A stretch of DNA of 9,382 bases from an uncultured Opitutaceae bacterium (lineage in GTDB: Bacteria > Verrucomicrobiota > Verrucomicrobiia > Opitutales > Opitutaceae). Location of the stretch: contig CAKZMS010000686.1 of the NCBI GenBank assembly GCA_937128785.1, positions 1-9,382 of the forward strand, written 5' to 3'. Below the pieces are notes generated by a model. That model was not told the DNA's origin. It was given only the letters and a program-made list of their open reading frames with translations, and did not search any database. The position numbers and the translations under genes were made by a program. Each line of letters begins with the position of its first letter. Within the stretch, counting starts at the first letter, position 1. Positions 5,927 to 9,382 of the stretch are shown here, one piece after another.

Positions 5927-8900
5927 TTACTGGAATTTCTCCGCGCGCTTGATGAGTTTATCGACGCCCTTCTCGGATGAGTCGGCCGGGGTGCCGGGGT
6001 GGATGCACTTGCCGGTGCACTTCTCCGCGGCCCGGACGATGTCCTTGAACGGGCCACCCTTCGGGTCTTTTACGAACGCCTTTTTGTCGCCGTCGTATTC
6101 GAAGATCTTCGAGTTGATGGTGACGCATTCGTCGCAGGCCGTGCATTCGTTTTGATCGATCCAAGCCGGTTCGAACCCGGCGGCGGGTCCGTCCGCGGCC
6201 GCAGCGACGGTGGGGGCGGTCCCGTTGGTGGGAGCGGCGTCGAGGAGCGGAGCGACACTGCCGTCACCCGCGAGCATGGCCATGAGCCCTTGCGCGAGTT
6301 TCTGGGCGGTTTCGCCGCGGACCTGATCGGCGATCGCGGCCGGGTCGACCTTGTTGGTGAGACCGGCGAGGCCTCGCAGGGTCCGCCAGTAGTCGCGGCG
6401 TTCCTCGGTGGAGCGCACGATTTCCTGAGCGACGATGACGCGAACCAGATGGTTCTTTTTGTTCACCGACCAGATGTAGGGGAAGAGGCCCTCGCGGTCG
6501 TCTTCCTCGAGATCGATGAATTCGGCCAACGGCACCATGTTGTCGTTCCACGTGTCCGGCGGAGCGACGCGGAAGTGCTTGCGGAAGCGACCTTCCTGGA
6601 CGGCGAAATCGGCGAATGTCATGGGCAACTCCATCGATTGGGTCGTCCCATCCTCGTCGGTGTAGGACAGTTGGTAGCTCGGCCAATCTTCGTCGATGGC
6701 GGGGTTGCCTTCGAGTTCGATGCACTCTTCCCAACTCTCGCCCGCATCAGGATCGAAGCGGAAGAGCGGGTAGGCGCGCGACTCGGTCGCCATCTTGCTG
6801 CGGAACGCGGTCGAATCATCCGGTACGCCGTGTTCGGGCTGACAGACGGAGTAGATACTGAACAGCGCGGGTCGGCGGGAGTTGATCCCGTCGATGTAGC
6901 CCTCGATGAGGTGCGTCACATTCGCGAGGCTGCCCTGCATGACGAAGGCCGAACGGTGAGCGGCGCCGATGAGGGCCATCTCCTTGCGGATCTCGGTCTT
7001 GCCCTTCCAGGCTTTGCCGTAGGGCGCCATGTCGGACACCTGGCCAACGAAGCCGGAGGTGCAGGCCTGGCCACCCGTATTGGAATAGACCTGCGTATCG
7101 AGCACGAAGATCTTGAGCGGACGACCGGCCATGAGGGCGCGGGAGACATTTTGGAAACCGATGTCGAACATCGCCCCGTCACCACCGACCGCGACGACCG
7201 GCGGGCTGAGGAGGTATTCGTCATCCGTGAAGTCCTGCCAGGTGAAGATCTCGAGCGATTTGCTGATCGCGCGGAAGTCCGCGTCGCCGGCGAGTTCGGC
7301 TTCGGCCATGCGGATGGCTTTGAAGCCATCGGCCATCTTGCGCATGTGACCTTCGAAGACGCCGAGGGCAACGGAAGGTGCATCCTGGAACAGGTGGTTG
7401 GACCACGGGAACGGATACGGATTGTAGGGGAACGATCCGCCGTAGATGGACGAACAACCGGTCGAGTTGGTGAAGCCGAGGTTGGCGCGACCCGTGTGGG
7501 TGATGCCTTCCTCGTAGCGCCACTTGAGATCCTTCAACTGCGCGAGCAGGTCACTCATCCACGTGAGCCATTCCTGATCGAGCGGCGTGCCGGCCTTGCC
7601 TTCGTCGAGCGAGGCGGCGAGGTCGGACAGCTTGAGATCGCGATCACCGGTGCGACCGAGTGCGGCCTTGAGGGCGGCGGGGTCGCCGACGTTGACCGTG
7701 TCGGCCAACTTGGACTTCAGGTGCGTTTCGACCTTGGTGATGAGTTCGCCGAGGTATTCGACGTGCGTCTTCACGCGGCGCTGCATGAGTGCGGTGATGG
7801 TGCTGGTGAAGAGATGGAGGACGGATTTTTCGCCGCAACCGGTGCAGGCACCGTCGCCGCAGCTGATGGACGAGTAGACCGACTTGTCCATGAGCATGGT
7901 TTCGAGGGCACCGATCTTTTCGTCGATGTCGTCGATGCGCATGAAGTCTTTGGTGGTGGTCGGCAGGTCCAGCCAGTAGTCCCATTCCTTCTCGAGCTTG
8001 GAGACGGTTTCCGTGGTCTGCGGCAGGACGGTGAGGGCATCGTCGTCGCAGACATCCACACAGAGCATGCAGCCCTTGCAGGTGTAGGGATTGATGGTGA
8101 TGGCGTAGAGTCCACCGGCGCCGGCGGCGACTTTCTCGCGTTGGTCGAAGTAGGGTTTGGTGAAGGCGAATTTGAACTCGCCCATTTCGGCGCGGAACCA
8201 TTCGAACTCCTGGATCAAAGTGGCCTGATCCTCGGCAGTCTCTGCAATGGTGTCGGAGATGGCGTCTACCATCAGCGGGCCGACATCGATACTCGGGCTG
8301 CCACTATCGCCGCTCATGGCGTGGGCGGCGGCGCGGAGTTTCTTTTCCACGGTGCGCACGGCCTTGGGCAGCATGGTGACTTCGTGGCCGGCTTGCTTGA
8401 CGCGCTTGATCGTCGCCTCGAAGGCGGCCGAAACGGAGCAGGCCAGGCCGGGGATGGCGCTGTCGGGGCAGACGGTGAAACACTCACTGCAGGCCGTGCA
8501 CTTGGACGGATCCCACACCGGATGGTTGAACCGAATCTGGGTCATGTTGCGATACAGCCCGGTGTTGGCCGGGATGAGACCCATGGCGGCGAAGGGATCG
8601 GTGATGTGATCGTTGGGTTTGCCGCCGAGGTAGAAGCTGCCGGTCTGCTCCCAGAACCGATGGGTATCGGTCTTCGGGTCATCGCTGCGATCGATGTGCT
8701 TGAGCATCAGCGGCAGGTTGGTGCGTTGCTTCGGTGAAGCGGCGACCGGGGCGCTGACCTCCAAGTGTTCGAGCAGGGTGATTTCGTCGAAGCCGCGGCG
8801 AACGACGCGGATGTTATCCTCGACGACGCGTGCTCCCTTGCTGCCGAATTTCTTTTCGATCTGATCGTGGATCGCCTTGAAGAGGCTCTCTTCCGTGAAG

Positions 8901-9382
8901 TTCGAAGTCTCCATCAGATTGGAGGCGGCGAAGAATGCGCCTTGGAACGCGATGCCCTGCATGCGGAAGCGGAGCTCTTCGTCGGAGGCCTCTTCGCGGG
9001 CGATCTTAAAGCCGTCCACGTAGGCGACCTTGATTTCGTTTTCCTTGATGAACTTCTGCGCCGCGATGGGGAAGGAGTTCCACACGGCCTCGGGTGAACC
9101 GAGATCGCTCTGGATGATGAACGAGCCGCCCTTCTTCAAACCGGCGAGCGGATTGGAGTGACTGAACACGTTCGGGTCGGGGGAGAGCACCGTGTCGACG
9201 AACATGTATTCGCAGTTGATGCGGATCGGCTCGGGCGCGGCGGACAGGTAGTAGGTGGTCGGCTGGCCCTTCTTCTCGGAGCCGTATTTTGGGTTGGCCT
9301 TGATATCGAAACCGAGGAGTTCGTTGAGCGTGACGGCGAGATTCTTGCCGGTCGTGATCGCACCCCAGCCACCGACCGAGTG
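5927..9382 (-). CDS. nifJ: Large multi-domain pyruvate (2-oxoacid):ferredoxin oxidoreductase with extra C-terminal ferredoxin-like domain (N-terminus beyond window)
   Basis: The frame is open to the window edge, giving 1151 visible residues; numbering below is from the edge. The enzyme oxidatively decarboxylates pyruvate (or another 2-oxoacid) with CoA to acyl-CoA and CO2, reducing ferredoxin. Order of domains: gamma-type domain starting HSVGGWGAITTGKN (1-15) and running to about 200; ferredoxin domain with Cys295/298/301/305 and Cys435/438/441/445; TPP and cluster domain with CTGCGE (Cys513, Cys516), TGCSSIYGG (Cys643), GDG (734-736) with SNTGGQ (767-772) for Mg-TPP, and YSVCQPEHG (Cys847). 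The four cysteines 513, 516, 643 and 847 match the proximal 4Fe-4S ligands of known PFORs. After the ADFAVQEGRFRKHF segment and an Ala/Pro-rich linker (about 1044-1072) comes a single-cluster ferredoxin-like domain with Cys1080/1083/1086 and Cys1122. Pyruvate-binding domains I and II should lie upstream. Canonical PFORs are near 1200 residues in total, so this one is clearly longer, perhaps 1550-1650. The substrate is not proven. Confidence 0.93.
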   Translation of the reverse strand, partial: HSVGGWGAITTGKNLAVTLNELLGFDIKANPKYGSEKKGQPTTYYLSAAPEPIRINCEYMFVDTVLSPDPNVFSHSNPLAGLKKGGSFIIQSDLGSPEAVWNSFPIAAQKFIKENEIKVAYVDGFKIAREEASDEELRFRMQGIAFQGAFFAASNLMETSNFTEESLFKAIHDQIEKKFGSKGARVVEDNIRVVRRGFDEITLLEHLEVSAPVAASPKQRTNLPLMLKHIDRSDDPKTDTHRFWEQTGSFYLGGKPNDHITDPFAAMGLIPANTGLYRNMTQIRFNHPVWDPSKCTACSECFTVCPDSAIPGLACSVSAAFEATIKRVKQAGHEVTMLPKAVRTVEKKLRAAAHAMSGDSGSPSIDVGPLMVDAISDTIAETAEDQATLIQEFEWFRAEMGEFKFAFTKPYFDQREKVAAGAGGLYAITINPYTCKGCMLCVDVCDDDALTVLPQTTETVSKLEKEWDYWLDLPTTTKDFMRIDDIDEKIGALETMLMDKSVYSSISCGDGACTGCGEKSVLHLFTSTITALMQRRVKTHVEYLGELITKVETHLKSKLADTVNVGDPAALKAALGRTGDRDLKLSDLAASLDEGKAGTPLDQEWLTWMSDLLAQLKDLKWRYEEGITHTGRANLGFTNSTGCSSIYGGSFPYNPYPFPWSNHLFQDAPSVALGVFEGHMRKMADGFKAIRMAEAELAGDADFRAISKSLEIFTWQDFTDDEYLLSPPVVAVGGDGAMFDIGFQNVSRALMAGRPLKIFVLDTQVYSNTGGQACTSGFVGQVSDMAPYGKAWKGKTEIRKEMALIGAAHRSAFVMQGSLANVTHLIEGYIDGINSRRPALFSIYSVCQPEHGVPDDSTAFRSKMATESRAYPLFRFDPDAGESWEECIELEGNPAIDEDWPSYQLSYTDEDGTTQSMELPMTFADFAVQEGRFRKHFRVAPPDTWNDNMVPLAEFIDLEEDDREGLFPYIWSVNKKNHLVRVIVAQEIVRSTEERRDYWRTLRGLAGLTNKVDPAAIADQVRGETAQKLAQGLMAMLAGDGSVAPLLDAAPTNGTAPTVAAAADGPAAGFEPAWIDQNECTACDECVTINSKIFEYDGDKKAFVKDPKGGPFKDIVRAAEKCTGKCIHPGTPADSSEKGVDKLIKRAEKFQ

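Noticed and set aside
5999..8737. Very long open frame (about 912 codons) on the plus strand opposite the oxidoreductase gene.
   Set aside because: It mirrors the codon pattern of a GC-rich gene. The translation is dominated by Gly, Val, Asp, Glu, Arg and Ala without recognisable motifs, whereas the minus strand encodes clear PFOR motifs throughout.
9136..9372. Minus-strand open frame of 78 codons at the right edge, seemingly a separate gene upstream of the oxidoreductase.
   Set aside because: It is a shifted-frame shadow. The oxidoreductase frame itself continues without a stop from the Met at 9205 to the edge, reading HSVGGWGAITTGKN and onward, which belongs to the gamma-type domain.

Overview
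The window comes from a GC-rich bacterium and carries an anaerobic energy module on the minus strand. In transcription order it holds a very large pyruvate:ferredoxin (or other 2-oxoacid:ferredoxin) oxidoreductase, an Rnf ion-pumping complex in the order rnfC-D-G-E-A, a small membrane-anchored Cys-rich protein, and a plant-type ferredoxin-NADP(+) reductase. The gene order, the GC-rich coding style, the extragenic palindrome and the flanking ACCACGGAT-like interspersed sequence suggest the Verrucomicrobiota (Opitutaceae-like) or a related PVC lineage. That taxonomic guess is an inference; no marker gene is present.

Layout from left to right: 1-113 is the C-terminal end of an unidentified plus-strand gene. 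114-262 is a convergent intergenic gap with two hairpins. 263-1123 is the FNR and 1120-1368 the small Cys-rich protein. 1388-1969 is rnfA, 1959-2609 rnfE, 2609-3304 rnfG, 3301-4356 rnfD and 4353-5723 rnfC. 5724-5926 is a non-coding spacer filled by a nested inverted repeat. 5927-9382 is the 2-oxoacid:ferredoxin oxidoreductase, whose N-terminus lies beyond the right edge. The stretch from rnfC to the FNR is a compact operon: five of the six gene junctions overlap, and the sixth (rnfA to the small ORF) has a 19-base gap.

How the parts would work together: the oxidoreductase decarboxylates pyruvate to acetyl-CoA and produces low-potential electrons. Rnf passes such electrons to NAD+ while pumping Na+ or H+. 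The FNR would exchange the same electrons with NADP(H). The covalent-FMN motifs in RnfD and RnfG, the membrane 2Fe-2S ligand cysteines in RnfA and RnfE, and the two 4Fe-4S motifs in RnfC are all intact.

The most interesting point is what is missing. No rnfB, the usual ferredoxin-accepting subunit, is present. The place before rnfC (its position in Bacteroides-type clusters) is taken by the oxidoreductase, and the place after rnfA (its position in clostridial clusters) by the small Cys-rich protein and the FNR. The oxidoreductase is also unusual. It has long insertions between its two ferredoxin clusters and inside the TPP/cluster domain, plus an extra single-cluster ferredoxin-like domain on an Ala/Pro-rich tether at its C-terminus. 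Together these suggest a variant Rnf electron-entry route, which is a hypothesis from sequence alone.
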